Source: Mycolicibacterium mucogenicum DSM 44124
GTDB taxonomy: Bacteria > Actinomycetota > Actinomycetes > Mycobacteriales > Mycobacteriaceae
DNA: 64,000 nt
NCBI RefSeq assembly: GCF_005670685.2
Contig: NZ_CP062008.1
Location: 372,001-436,000, forward strand
Direction of reading: 5' to 3'
Every line of letters starts with the position of its first letter. Positions within the stretch are counted from its first letter, which is position 1. The position numbers were made by a program, and so were the translations under genes. Below are positions 28,271-36,551 of this stretch, one piece after another. A model generated the notes under the pieces. It saw nothing but the letters and a program-made list of their open reading frames with translations, was not told where the DNA came from and did not search any database.

Positions 28271-29935
28271 CTACTTCTGCGCGGGCAGGACGTGCTCTCC
28301 GGTCTTGTCCGTTGCCAGGCACAGCGAGCAGATGTAGCCGCCCTCGGCCGAGGCCAGCATGTCGGGGCGCTCGTACTCGTGGTGGCACTTCTGGCACAGC
28401 AGGTGCGCGTCGGACGGGTTGCCGTACTCGTCGTACATCGGCAGGTCGATGCCGTCGTCGGTGCGGCGCAGGTAGTACTTGCCCTTGGTCGCGATCGCGA
28501 TGATGGGCGGCAGCACCACGCCGAGCCCGATCGCCACCAGCGGCGAGTAGGGCGTGAGCGCCGAGCCGAGCCCACCGAAGAACGCCACCACCGACAGGCC
28601 CGCCGCGATCAGCATCGAGCCGAAGCCCACCGGATTGAAGGCGTACAGCATGCCGCGACGGAACTCGGGCTCCTTGGGCGACAGCTTCAGCAGGAACTTG
28701 TTGAAGACGATGTCGCTGGCCACCACCACAACCCAGGCCATGCCGCAGTTGGCGTAGAAACCCAGGATGGTGCTGAGGAAGTCGAACATGTTGGCTTCCA
28801 TCAGGATCAGCGCGATCAGCAGGTTCACGCCGAGGAACACCAGGCGGCCGGGGTAGTGGTTGGTGATGCGGGTGTAGGAGTTGGTCCAGGCCAGCGAGCC
28901 CGAGTAGGCGTTGGTGACGTTGATCTTGATCTGGCTGATCACCACGAGCACCACGGCCAAGGTCATGGCGAGCCAGCCCGGCAAGAAGTTCTCGTAGATC
29001 GACAGGAACTGGTGCACCGGCTGGTTGGCGATGCCCGCGCTGTCGGCGACATTGGCGATCAGGTAGACGGCGAGGAACAGGCCGACGACCTGCTTGATGG
29101 CGCCGAAGAACACCCAGCCCGGGCCGGCCAGGAACATCCAGGTCCACCAGGAGCGCTTGTTCTCCGGGGTCTTCGGCGGCATGAACCGCAGGTAGTCGTT
29201 CTGCTCGGCGATCTGCGCGATCAGTGACAGACACACGCCGGCGGCCAGCAGCGTCGAGCCCATGTCGAAGCCCTGGATGTGGTCTTTGCCCTGGTAGGCG
29301 AAGAACTGCCCGACCGATTCGGGATGGCTGATCAGCAGGTAGACGAACGGCGCGACCATCAGGATCAGCCACAGCGGAGTGGTCCAGACCTGCAGTGTCG
29401 AGAGCACCTTCATGCCGTAGATGACGAGCGGGAAGATGATGAGTGTCGACACCGCGTAGCCGAGCCACAACGGCAGGCCCAGGCCCAATTTGAGGCCCTG
29501 GGCCATGATCGACCCCTCCAGCGCGAAGAAGATGAAGGTGAACGTCGCGAAGATGACGTTCGTGACCACCGAGCCGTAGTAGCCGAAGCCACTGCCTCGC
29601 GTCACGAGGTCGAGGTCGATGTTGTACCGGGCCGAGTAGTAGGCCACGGGGAATCCGGTCAGCAGGATGACGACCGCGAAGATCGCGATGCCCGCCAGCG
29701 CGTTGGTGGTGCCGTACGAGATGCCGATGTTGGCACCGATCGCGAAGTCGGCCAGGTAGGCGATGCCGCCCAGTGCCGAGATGCCGACCACGCGCGTCGA
29801 CCATTTCCGGTAACTGCGTGGCGCAAAGCGGAGGGTGTAGTCCTCCAGGGTTTCGCGTGTCGCGGTCAACCGGTCCTGATCGACGTCCGGTACAGCGGCA
29901 GGCGTCACCGGCTCCTGGCTGAGGTCTTGGGTCAT
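28271..29935 (-). CDS. NCS1-family purine/cytosine permease with C-terminal zinc ribbon
   Basis: A 554-residue membrane transporter of the NCS1 (cytosine/purine/hydantoin) family with about twelve hydrophobic segments between residues ~50 and ~490. Family-like stretches are YRKWSTRVVGISALGGIAYL, the GSGFGYYGSVVTNVIFATFT region and NVTNAYSGSLAWTN. The unusual part is the cytosolic tail: CQKC (514-517) and CSLC (536-539) form a four-cysteine rubredoxin/zinc-ribbon-like module. Substrate not assignable from sequence. Divergent from the PAP2 gene. Confidence 0.85.
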   Translation of the reverse strand: MTQDLSQEPVTPAAVPDVDQDRLTATRETLEDYTLRFAPRSYRKWSTRVVGISALGGIAYLADFAIGANIGISYGTTNALAGIAIFAVVILLTGFPVAYYSARYNIDLDLVTRGSGFGYYGSVVTNVIFATFTFIFFALEGSIMAQGLKLGLGLPLWLGYAVSTLIIFPLVIYGMKVLSTLQVWTTPLWLILMVAPFVYLLISHPESVGQFFAYQGKDHIQGFDMGSTLLAAGVCLSLIAQIAEQNDYLRFMPPKTPENKRSWWTWMFLAGPGWVFFGAIKQVVGLFLAVYLIANVADSAGIANQPVHQFLSIYENFLPGWLAMTLAVVLVVISQIKINVTNAYSGSLAWTNSYTRITNHYPGRLVFLGVNLLIALILMEANMFDFLSTILGFYANCGMAWVVVVASDIVFNKFLLKLSPKEPEFRRGMLYAFNPVGFGSMLIAAGLSVVAFFGGLGSALTPYSPLVAIGLGVVLPPIIAIATKGKYYLRRTDDGIDLPMYDEYGNPSDAHLLCQKCHHEYERPDMLASAEGGYICSLCLATDKTGEHVLPAQK

Positions 29936-30033
29936 GGTTAGCGAAGCTATGGTCAGTTTGTTTCATGCCCGTGACAGTTATGTTCCGGGCGGTAGCGAAT
30001 TTCCGGCGCGCGAGCGCATCCGAAAGGAGACCG

Positions 30034-30693
30034 GTGACGAACCGCAACCGCTGGCTGTTCGGGACCGCGGCCGTGATCGGTTACGCCCTGCTGTGGGTGG
30101 GCTGGGCCGCGCAGTGGCCCTGGGTGACGACCTTCGACACGTCGCTGCTCGCACCCTTGCACCGGTACGGCGCGGCACACCCGGGCTGGGTGCTGGGCTG
30201 GAAGTGGTTTTCCTTCATCTTCGGGCCGTGGACCTTCCGGATCATCGCGGTGGTGGTTGCGTTCGTCGCGCTCGCACGGCGACAGCGGCGCACCGCGCTC
30301 TTCCTGTTGATAGGCGTCGCTGCGACGGGCCTCGTCACCGAGGTCGCCAAGGACATCGCGCAACGGGCGCGGCCGCTGACCGCGCTGGCGCACGAACCGT
30401 CGTGGTCGTTTCCGTCGGGACACGCGCTGGGCACCATGGCCGGTGCGCTGGGGCTGTGCGCGGTGTTCCGGCTGTGGGGTGTGGCGCGGCAGCGGCTGAT
30501 CGAGGTGCTCAGCGCCGTGATCGTCGTGACCGTCGGGGTGAGCCGGGTGGTGCTCAACGTGCACAACCCGACCGACGTTCTCGCGGGGTGGTTGCTGGGT
30601 GCGCTGTGGTTCCTGGTGTGCCTGCCCTTGCTCGCGCCAGTGCTTGCATCTGCCGGGTCTCAAAGCCGAAGCCCTATCGTGCCCAAACCTTGA
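30034..30693 (+). CDS. PAP2-family membrane phosphatase, Rv0308-like
   Basis: A 219-residue membrane phosphatase with about six hydrophobic helices and the three PAP2 phosphatase motifs: KDIAQRARP (KxxxxxxRP), PSGH, and SRVVLNVHNPTDVLAG (SRxxxxxHxxxD). I choose GTG 30034, preceded by AAAGGAGA, over an upstream ATG. It probably dephosphorylates a lipid phosphate at the outer face of the membrane. The order PAP2 then YkuD-like protein matches Rv0308-Rv0309. Confidence 0.88.
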   Translation: MTNRNRWLFGTAAVIGYALLWVGWAAQWPWVTTFDTSLLAPLHRYGAAHPGWVLGWKWFSFIFGPWTFRIIAVVVAFVALARRQRRTALFLLIGVAATGLVTEVAKDIAQRARPLTALAHEPSWSFPSGHALGTMAGALGLCAVFRLWGVARQRLIEVLSAVIVVTVGVSRVVLNVHNPTDVLAGWLLGALWFLVCLPLLAPVLASAGSQSRSPIVPKP

Positions 30694-30740
30694 CCCGCCC
30701 TGGCTTGACCTTCCAGAGGGCGGTTCTCGACCATGGACGG

Positions 30741-31391
30741 GTGCGCCGACTGTTCGCTTTGCTGTGTGCTGCCGCGCTGGCGGTGGCACTGGCGCCCGTC
30801 GGCAATGCGGTGGTCACTCCGTGGTTCGCCAACTCGGTGGGATCGGCCACGCAGGTGATTTCGGTTGTGGGCGTTGGTGGTTCGTCGGCCAAGATGGACG
30901 TGTACCAGCGCGGGCCCGCGGGGTGGGACGCCGTCGCGGTCGGTATCCCGGCGCACGTCGGTTCCCGGGGCATGGTCCCGCAGAGCCACGACGGCAACCT
31001 GCAGACCCCGATGGGCATCTTCACGCTGCCGTTCGCGTTCGGCACCGCCGCCAATCCCGGGACGGGTCTGCAATACGTCCAGACCACACCCGATCACTGG
31101 TGGGACGGCGACATGAAGAGCCCCACCTACAACACCATGCAGGTGTGCAAGAAGGCGCAGTGCCGCTTCGACACCGACCCCGCAAGTGGCACCGAAAACC
31201 TCGACATCACGCCCTACAAGTACGCCGTCGTCATGGGCGTCAACCCGCAACGGACGCCCGGTAACGGCGGCGCCTTCTTCGTCCACATCGGTGACGGCCC
31301 GACGGCCGGGTGTGTGGCGATCGACGAGGGCACCCTGGTGAAGATCATGCGGTGGCTGCAACCGGGAGCGCTGATCGCCGTTGCCAAGTGA
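30741..31391 (+). CDS. Exported L,D-transpeptidase-like (YkuD) protein, Rv0309-like
   Basis: A 216-residue protein with a signal peptide (RRLFALLCAAALAVALAPVGNA) and a YkuD-type catalytic region. The H-x-G-D-G-P-T-A-G-C motif (HIGDGPTAGCVAI) places the catalytic Cys near residue 196. LQTPMGIFTLPFAFG is the usual substrate-lid phrase. It may act on peptidoglycan cross-links, but this subgroup differs from the main Ldt enzymes and activity is unproven. GTG start at 30741; frames upstream run through the PAP2 gene. Confidence 0.85.
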   Translation: MRRLFALLCAAALAVALAPVGNAVVTPWFANSVGSATQVISVVGVGGSSAKMDVYQRGPAGWDAVAVGIPAHVGSRGMVPQSHDGNLQTPMGIFTLPFAFGTAANPGTGLQYVQTTPDHWWDGDMKSPTYNTMQVCKKAQCRFDTDPASGTENLDITPYKYAVVMGVNPQRTPGNGGAFFVHIGDGPTAGCVAIDEGTLVKIMRWLQPGALIAVAK

Positions 31392-31615
31392 TCAGATATG
31401 AAGGGCAGTACCGGTTTCCAGCTTGAAATTCAGGTTTTCGAGCGGCATCGTCGCGCCGATACCGCTCATGCCGGACTGTGCGACACAACCAGCACTCAGA
31501 CTCAGCAGGTTTGGTCCACAGGCTGGACACAGCGGACGAAAAGTAATCTGCGAGAACGCCGTTCGTACGTGTCCCAGGCTGCGGTAGCGCGGTCGCGCGT
31601 TAGGGTGGTGGGGTT

Positions 31616-33550
31616 ATGAGCCACCAGCTGGGGTTGTCGATCGGGACGACCAACCTGGTCGCAGCGCGTGTCGGTGAACCGCCCATGGTGCGGCGCGCCG
31701 TGCTGCGCCTGTTCCGTGACCGCGCGCCCCAGATCGGGTTGTCCGCGGATGCCGTCGACGACGGCGTGACACTCAGCGGCTTCGTCGAACGTGTCGGTGA
31801 CCCGGTGCCGATGGTGGCGCCCGACGGCACGGCATATCACGCCGACCAGTTGGTGGCCGAGGCGTTGGACGCCCTGATCGAGGCGGCCGGTGGCGAGCCG
31901 CCGACGGGACAGCTGGCGATTTCTGTTCCGGCGCACTGGGATACCGCGACGCTGCGAGCGATGCGGACCGTGATGCGATCCAATCCGAGCCTGGCGCCCA
32001 ATGGGGTTCCGGCGCGCCTGGTGTCCGATGCGGTGGCGGCGCTGACCGCTCTGCACGCCAATCCGGGTCTGCCTGCCACCGGCACCGCCGCGCTGCTCGA
32101 TTTCGGTGGCGGTGGCACCAGCATCACGCTGGCCGCGGCGGACACGTCGTTCGAGCCCATCGAGACCGTGCGGTACCCCGAATTCTCCGGTGAGGGCGTC
32201 GATCAGGCGCTGCTGTCGCACGTACTCGACCGCGTCGGTGGCGCCGGGGGAGTGGACACCGCAGGCACCGCGGCTGTGAGTTCGCTGGAGAAACTCCGTG
32301 AATCCTGCTGTGCGGCAAAGGAACTGTTGTCCGAGGCCGAGACGGCGACGGTGCCGGTGGATATTCCGGGTCACCAGGGCGACGTCGAGGTCACCCGCGC
32401 CGAGTTGTCCGAACTGCTCGACGAACCGCTGACCGGCGTACTGGCGGAGCTCGACGAGCTGTTGCAGCGCAACAACATTGCGTGGCGATCCGTCAGCTCG
32501 GTGGTTGCGGTCGGCGGCGGCGCGCGGATCCCGATGGTCAGCACGCGGCTCGCCGCACATCTCGAGGCGCGTGGCGGCGCGGGCATCCTGGTCACGACCC
32601 CGCAACCGGCGCTCGACGCCGCGGTGGGCGCGGCCCTGTTCGCGGTGTACGGCGCCGACGCCGACGCCAAGACCGGGATGGCACCGGCCGCCTTGCTGGG
32701 CACCGCGCCGACCGCCGCGGTCGACGGTGGCTCTGCCACCGCGCCGGCGGCAATCCCCGAACTCGACGTGCTTACCGACACCGCGGCCGCCCGGGTGGTC
32801 AAGGCCACCGGTCCGTCATTGGCCTGGTCCGAGGACTCCGACGGTGGCGGTGACCTGCTGCCCTATACCGGTGACGACGTCTTCGGTGACACCACGACCA
32901 CTCGCGCCATCGCGCAGTACGTGCCGCCGGCCGGAGCGGTGGCCACCGAGCCGTCCAAGGCCTGGCAGCGGCTGCCACTGGTGGTGTTCGGCGTCGCGAT
33001 CTTCGCCGCGATCGCGGCCGTCGGTGGCGTGACCATCGCGCTGACCGGTGACCGCAAACCCGTCGCACCGCCGACCACACCGCCGCCGTCGCTGAGCGAG
33101 TCGCCGACGCCACCGCCACCGGCACCGCCGGCCGAACCGCCGCCACCCAGCACCGTCACCGTCACCAACGAGGTGCCCGCGCCGCCACCTCCACAGCCGA
33201 GTCCGACGTACCAACCGCCGGTCACCCACACTCCGGCGCCGACGCACACCACGACGACGCACGCCCCGACGACGACTCCGCCGCCGGTGACGACCACCGC
33301 CACCACGACCGAGGCGCCACCGCCGCCTCCGCCGCCATCCACGACGGAGACACCGACCTCGACGACGCCGACCATGACGACGAGCTATATCCGGCTGCCG
33401 TTCGTCCCGGTGCCGATCCCGATCCAGGTGCCCAAGGGCCCGGACCAACCGGCGGAATCTCAGCCGCCGACCAACCCGTACTACCCGGGACAACAGCAGT
33501 ACCCGTACGGGCAGTACCCACAGCAGTATCCGCAGCAATACCCGTATTGA
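31616..33550 (+). CDS. Membrane-anchored Hsp70/actin-like ATPase with Pro/Thr-rich tail (Rv0312-like)
   Basis: A 644-residue protein. The N-terminal ~370 residues have the Hsp70-type fold landmarks: phosphate-1 loop GLSIGTTNLVAARV, phosphate-2 loop ALLDFGGGGTSITL, and adenosine motif VAVGGGARIPMV. A transmembrane helix (PLVVFGVAIFAAIAAVGGVTI) spans about residues 452-475. An outside tail of ~165 residues is extremely rich in Pro and Thr and ends in YPQQYPQQYPY-type repeats. There is no substrate-binding domain, so it is not a classical DnaK. A second protein of this architecture is at 56236. Confidence 0.85.
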   Translation: MSHQLGLSIGTTNLVAARVGEPPMVRRAVLRLFRDRAPQIGLSADAVDDGVTLSGFVERVGDPVPMVAPDGTAYHADQLVAEALDALIEAAGGEPPTGQLAISVPAHWDTATLRAMRTVMRSNPSLAPNGVPARLVSDAVAALTALHANPGLPATGTAALLDFGGGGTSITLAAADTSFEPIETVRYPEFSGEGVDQALLSHVLDRVGGAGGVDTAGTAAVSSLEKLRESCCAAKELLSEAETATVPVDIPGHQGDVEVTRAELSELLDEPLTGVLAELDELLQRNNIAWRSVSSVVAVGGGARIPMVSTRLAAHLEARGGAGILVTTPQPALDAAVGAALFAVYGADADAKTGMAPAALLGTAPTAAVDGGSATAPAAIPELDVLTDTAAARVVKATGPSLAWSEDSDGGGDLLPYTGDDVFGDTTTTRAIAQYVPPAGAVATEPSKAWQRLPLVVFGVAIFAAIAAVGGVTIALTGDRKPVAPPTTPPPSLSESPTPPPPAPPAEPPPPSTVTVTNEVPAPPPPQPSPTYQPPVTHTPAPTHTTTTHAPTTTPPPVTTTATTTEAPPPPPPPSTTETPTSTTPTMTTSYIRLPFVPVPIPIQVPKGPDQPAESQPPTNPYYPGQQQYPYGQYPQQYPQQYPY

Positions 33551-33687
33551 TGGGCGATTGATGGGCGGTATTGCAACCGATTTGGGTGATTTAAACCCCG
33601 TAATGACCTATTGACGCCAGCGTCAGAGCATTGACGTGAACTGGAAATTAACTTGATCCCATACCACAACTGCGGCAATCTTGTTCT

Positions 33688-33936
33688 ATGAATTCGACAA
33701 GAACTCGCGTCGGACTGGCAGGTGCCGCGGCAATGGTCGCTCTGGGGGTTCTCGGTGCAATCTCCTCTGGAGTGACCAATGGCGGCGCCGTCGCCGGCTC
33801 CGACCACGCCCCGACAAACACCGTTTTCAACAGCCCCGAGGTGCCTGATTTCAACAGCGGCGCCACTCAGACCTGGACTCCAGGAGCCACAACTGCGGCA
33901 ACGATGAGCGCAGCGCCCGCAGTTAAGGCAGGATAG
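33688..33936 (+). CDS. Small exported protein of unknown function
   Basis: An 82-residue protein with an N-terminal hydrophobic signal (RVGLAGAAAMVALGVLGAIS). The short mature part is rich in Thr, Ala and Asn. The following gene begins 6 bp after its stop, so the two are likely cotranscribed. No domain recognised. Confidence 0.65.
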   Translation: MNSTRTRVGLAGAAAMVALGVLGAISSGVTNGGAVAGSDHAPTNTVFNSPEVPDFNSGATQTWTPGATTAATMSAAPAVKAG

Positions 33937-33942
33937 GGCCCC

Positions 33943-34419
33943 ATGAAGACTGCATGGGGTGTTGCTGCGGCAACTTCGCTGGGTGCTGTGGCTTTGATGT
34001 GTAGTGGTGTGGCTTCTGCTGGCTCTGCACCCAATGTGGTCGGCCAGAAGTTCAGTGACGCGCGAACGGCACTGTCCAGCGCCGGATTCAAGCCGCTGGT
34101 GTCCACGACGGTGGGCGACCAGCTGCAGTGGCCGAACTGCGTGGTGACCAACCAGGTTGCCCGCACGGTCTCGGCCCCGGCGAACAGTGGCGGTTCGAGC
34201 AGCAGCCAGGTTTTGCTGTCGCTGAACTGTGAGGCCGCGTACGCCACTGCGGGCAGCCCCGGCAACTCGCTCGGGAGCCCGGCGGGCTCGCAGGCCTACG
34301 CCTCCGCAGCGGCGTCGGCCGCAGCGGCTGCCTCGTCGGCATCGGCCGCAGCCGAGGCTGAGGCTGCCGCGGCCGCCGATTCAGGCCAGGTCTGGGAGGG
34401 CCAGAACGCCCCACGCTGA
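33943..34419 (+). CDS. Exported PASTA-like domain protein with Ala/Ser-rich tail
   Basis: A 158-residue protein with signal peptide (cleavage near VASA). A PASTA-like module follows (APNVVGQKFSDARTALSSAG, then VVTNQVARTVSAP), the beta-lactam/muropeptide-binding fold usually seen in PknB and PBPs. It ends in an Ala/Ser-rich helix of ~45 residues with scattered Glu. Two cysteines (WPNC, LNC) could form a disulfide. It likely sits in the cell wall space. A hairpin terminator follows directly. Confidence 0.72.
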   Translation: MKTAWGVAAATSLGAVALMCSGVASAGSAPNVVGQKFSDARTALSSAGFKPLVSTTVGDQLQWPNCVVTNQVARTVSAPANSGGSSSSQVLLSLNCEAAYATAGSPGNSLGSPAGSQAYASAAASAAAAASSASAAAEAEAAAAADSGQVWEGQNAPR

Positions 34420-34446
34420 ACCCTCGACCGGCGGTAACCGGAGGGT
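34420..34446. terminator. Hairpin terminator after the PASTA-like gene
   Basis: ACCCTC..CCGG pairs with CCGG.AGGGT around CGGTAA, starting one base after the stop codon and followed by TTCGGTTTCT. The stem has one mismatch region, but the T-rich downstream sequence supports termination. Confidence 0.6.
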
Positions 34447-34464
34447 TTCGGTTTCTCGGCGATC

Positions 34465-34500
34465 TCGGATACGCGGCTGCCCGCAAGCCTGCGTATCCGA
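34465..34500. repeat. 10-bp inverted repeat stem-loop in the GH16 upstream region
   Basis: TCGGATACGC (34465-34474) and GCGTATCCGA (34491-34500) are perfect reverse complements. An inner GGCT/AGCC pair extends the stem. It sits 183 bp before the glucanase start. It may be a second terminator or a leader structure. The remaining 34501-34682 holds no gene that I can support. Confidence 0.5.
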
Positions 34501-34682
34501 TATTGCTGATCGCGGTGCTTTGGTGGGGATTCGCTGGCTGGCGTGGAGATTTGTCTGAGTGTGCGTTTTGCTGACTGCTGGCTCATGTTTGCGCGCCAGT
34601 AATGAGAATGCCGCTCTGGCAGGTGATTTCGAGCGTGTCGCAAGTTGCGTCAAGTCTGTCTGAGCGGCTTGTATATCCCACT

Positions 34683-35540
34683 GTGCCGGAATTGGATCGT
34701 CGAAACATGATGCGCGCGTCGGGGCTCGGCCTGCTGGCCGCCGCCGCGATGCCGTCCCCCGCCGCTCTGGCGGATCCCCAACCGGGCAGTTCGCCCACTC
34801 CGCCGCTGGCCCCGCAGCCGGCCGCGCAAACGCCCACCTACATCTTCCACGATGAGTTCGACGGCCCCGCCGGGTCGCGGCCGGACCCGGCCAAGTGGAA
34901 CATCTCCCCGCAGCGCGAGACCATCAAGAACCCGGTGTTCTGGGACCGCCCGGAGAACATGGGCCAGTACCGCGACGACCGGGAGCACGTCTTCCTGGAC
35001 GGCAAGGGCAACCTGGTCATCCGTGCCACGCGCGACGCCAACGGGAAATACACCAGCGGCAAGGTCTTCGGCACCTTCTGGGGTGGCATCAACACCACCT
35101 GGGAAGCCCGGATCAAGTTCAACTGCCTGACCAACGGCTGCTGGCCCGCCTGGTGGCTGTCCAACGACCACCCCGTCGTCGGCGGCGAGATCGACCTGGC
35201 CGAGTGGTACGGCAACGGTGAATGGCCGTCGGGCACCACGGTGCACGCGCGGTCGGACGGCACGTCGTTCGACACGCACCCGCACCCGATCGACGGTGGC
35301 TGGCACACCTGGCGCGTCACCTGGAACGACGCCGGTATGTCGTTCTGGCAGGACTACGCCGAAGGTATGCAGCCGTACTTCTACGTGCCGGCGAACTCAC
35401 TGGATGACTGGCCGTTCAACCTGCCCGGCTACTCGGTGTTCCCCGTCCTGAACCTGGCAGTGTCCGGTTCCGGTGGCGGCGACCCCAAGGGCGGCAGCTA
35501 CCCGGCCGAGATGCTCGTCGACTACGTGCGGGTCTGGTAA
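34683..35540 (+). CDS. GH16-family beta-1,3-glucanase-like exported protein, Rv0315-like
   Basis: A 285-residue glycoside hydrolase family 16 protein. The catalytic motif ExDxxE is GEIDLAEWYGNG, and the fold landmarks are FHDEFDGPAGS at the start and MLVDYVRVW at the end. The signal is preceded by twin arginines (LDRRNMMRASGLGLLAAAA), resembling a Tat leader. I choose GTG 34683 (protein VPELDRR...) by comparison with Rv0315. It may hydrolyse or bind beta-glucans. A strong terminator follows. Confidence 0.88.
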   Translation: MPELDRRNMMRASGLGLLAAAAMPSPAALADPQPGSSPTPPLAPQPAAQTPTYIFHDEFDGPAGSRPDPAKWNISPQRETIKNPVFWDRPENMGQYRDDREHVFLDGKGNLVIRATRDANGKYTSGKVFGTFWGGINTTWEARIKFNCLTNGCWPAWWLSNDHPVVGGEIDLAEWYGNGEWPSGTTVHARSDGTSFDTHPHPIDGGWHTWRVTWNDAGMSFWQDYAEGMQPYFYVPANSLDDWPFNLPGYSVFPVLNLAVSGSGGGDPKGGSYPAEMLVDYVRVW

Positions 35541-35556
35541 ACCTCCAACAGCTGAC

Positions 35557-35586
35557 AATGGGCCCCGCTTCACGGCGGGGCCCATT
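35557..35586. terminator. Strong 12-bp hairpin terminator between GH16 and MT-A70 genes
   Basis: AATGGGCCCCGC (35557-35568) and GCGGGGCCCATT (35575-35586) pair perfectly around TTCACG, followed by CTCTTATCT. The two flanking genes converge here, so it can serve both. Confidence 0.8.
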
Positions 35587-35608
35587 CTCTTATCTATGGG
35601 GCCGCGGC

Positions 35609-36472
35609 TTACTGAGGTCCGCGACCCCGGAACGTGGTGCCCGCCCGCTCCAGCAGCCCGCGAACCCGGGTGATGCCGTAGCCGGTCTCCTCGGCGAGCT
35701 GGCGAATGCTCTCGCCGTTCTCGTAGCGGATGCGCAGTTCCTTGCCGATGCGTTCGGCCGTCGTCGGATCCAGCCGGACGTGCTTGGTCACCGGTGGCAC
35801 GTCGATCGCGCCGCCGGCATAGCCCTTGTGAACCTGGCCGCGCGGCGTGACGTCGGCGGCGGACTCGTCGCCCCACGCCGTCCAACCCGGTTGCGGGTGC
35901 CGGGCGAACAGTTCCAGGTATGGGCCGGGGGAGCAGGCCTCGATGAACCCGTACTGCTCGTCGGGCTTGCGGGAATGCTCCCGCTTGCGGGTCTCGATCA
36001 TGTTGACCTGGCTGCGGGCGTGCGGCAGCGTGCGCATGCTGCCGCGTACGCCGAACAGGATGATCTCGGTGACGTTGCGGAAGTAGAAGCCGACGCCGCG
36101 GCCGTCGGGCCCGCCGTCCTTGCGCCGCTTGGCCCAGATGACGTTGGAGACGTAGCGGTAGCCCCACGCTTCCATCACACGCAGCCCCTCGGGCAGCAGC
36201 GCGTTGGGCACCCACAGATACAGGTGCGAGTCACGTGCGGCGACGGTCGACACCGGGATGTCACAGATGGCGTCGAGATCGAGCGTGGAGTAGCGGTCCA
36301 GGCGCCGGTGTTCCGGTGCGACCTTGCCGGTCCGGTTGGTGAAACGCCAAGGGGGATCGGCCAATACGGTCTTCCAGCCGCCGTCGACGGTGGGCAGCGG
36401 CGGCGGCGCGGCGATATCGCGCAGGGGGGCGGCCTTCGTCTCGGCGCCGGCCTGGTCGCTGCGTTTAGCCAC
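35609..36472 (-). CDS. MT-A70 family DNA N6-adenine methyltransferase with C-terminal HTH
   Basis: A 287-residue methyltransferase. The catalytic DPPW motif is at 39-42 (VLADPPWRF), followed by the MT-A70 landmarks LYLWVPNALLPEGLRVME and GFIEACSPGPYLELFAR. The last ~50 residues (RIRYENGESIRQLAEETGYG and onward) look like a resolvase-type helix-turn-helix, unusual in a simple modification enzyme. GGAG lies 7 bp before the ATG. It is 79 bp downstream of a BglII-like endonuclease gene on the same strand, so it is best read as the modification half of a type II system. Confidence 0.85.
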   Translation of the reverse strand: MAKRSDQAGAETKAAPLRDIAAPPPLPTVDGGWKTVLADPPWRFTNRTGKVAPEHRRLDRYSTLDLDAICDIPVSTVAARDSHLYLWVPNALLPEGLRVMEAWGYRYVSNVIWAKRRKDGGPDGRGVGFYFRNVTEIILFGVRGSMRTLPHARSQVNMIETRKREHSRKPDEQYGFIEACSPGPYLELFARHPQPGWTAWGDESAADVTPRGQVHKGYAGGAIDVPPVTKHVRLDPTTAERIGKELRIRYENGESIRQLAEETGYGITRVRGLLERAGTTFRGRGPQ

Positions 36473-36495
36473 GTTGTCACTCCTACCTTCGAATT

Positions 36496-36522
36496 AGATC
36501 TTTTCGAACGGAGAAGATCTTC
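36496..36522. promoter_or_regulatory. Paired AGATCT sites in the restriction-modification spacer
   Basis: AGATCT, the recognition sequence of BglII, occurs twice (36496-36501 and 36515-36520) in the 79-bp gap between the endonuclease stop and the methyltransferase start, 24 and 43 bp upstream of the latter. The second is part of the palindrome GAAGATCTTC. They may be control sites through methylation or protein binding. The function is inferred. Confidence 0.45.
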
Positions 36523-36551
36523 ACGAAATCGTAGGCGATGGCACCGACAGG

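Noticed and set aside
28263..30047. A 594-codon open frame on the minus strand over the permease
   Set aside because: It is a shifted frame of the permease, which has a full set of membrane helices in its own frame.
33060..33550. Repeat-rich DNA of the Pro/Thr tail as a possible minisatellite or CRISPR-like array
   Set aside because: The repeats are codon-level low complexity within an open frame, with no constant repeat and spacer structure.
34420..34682. A small gene between the PASTA-like gene and the glucanase
   Set aside because: Open frames here are short, lack ribosome sites and cover two stem-loops. I see only a terminator and a leader hairpin.
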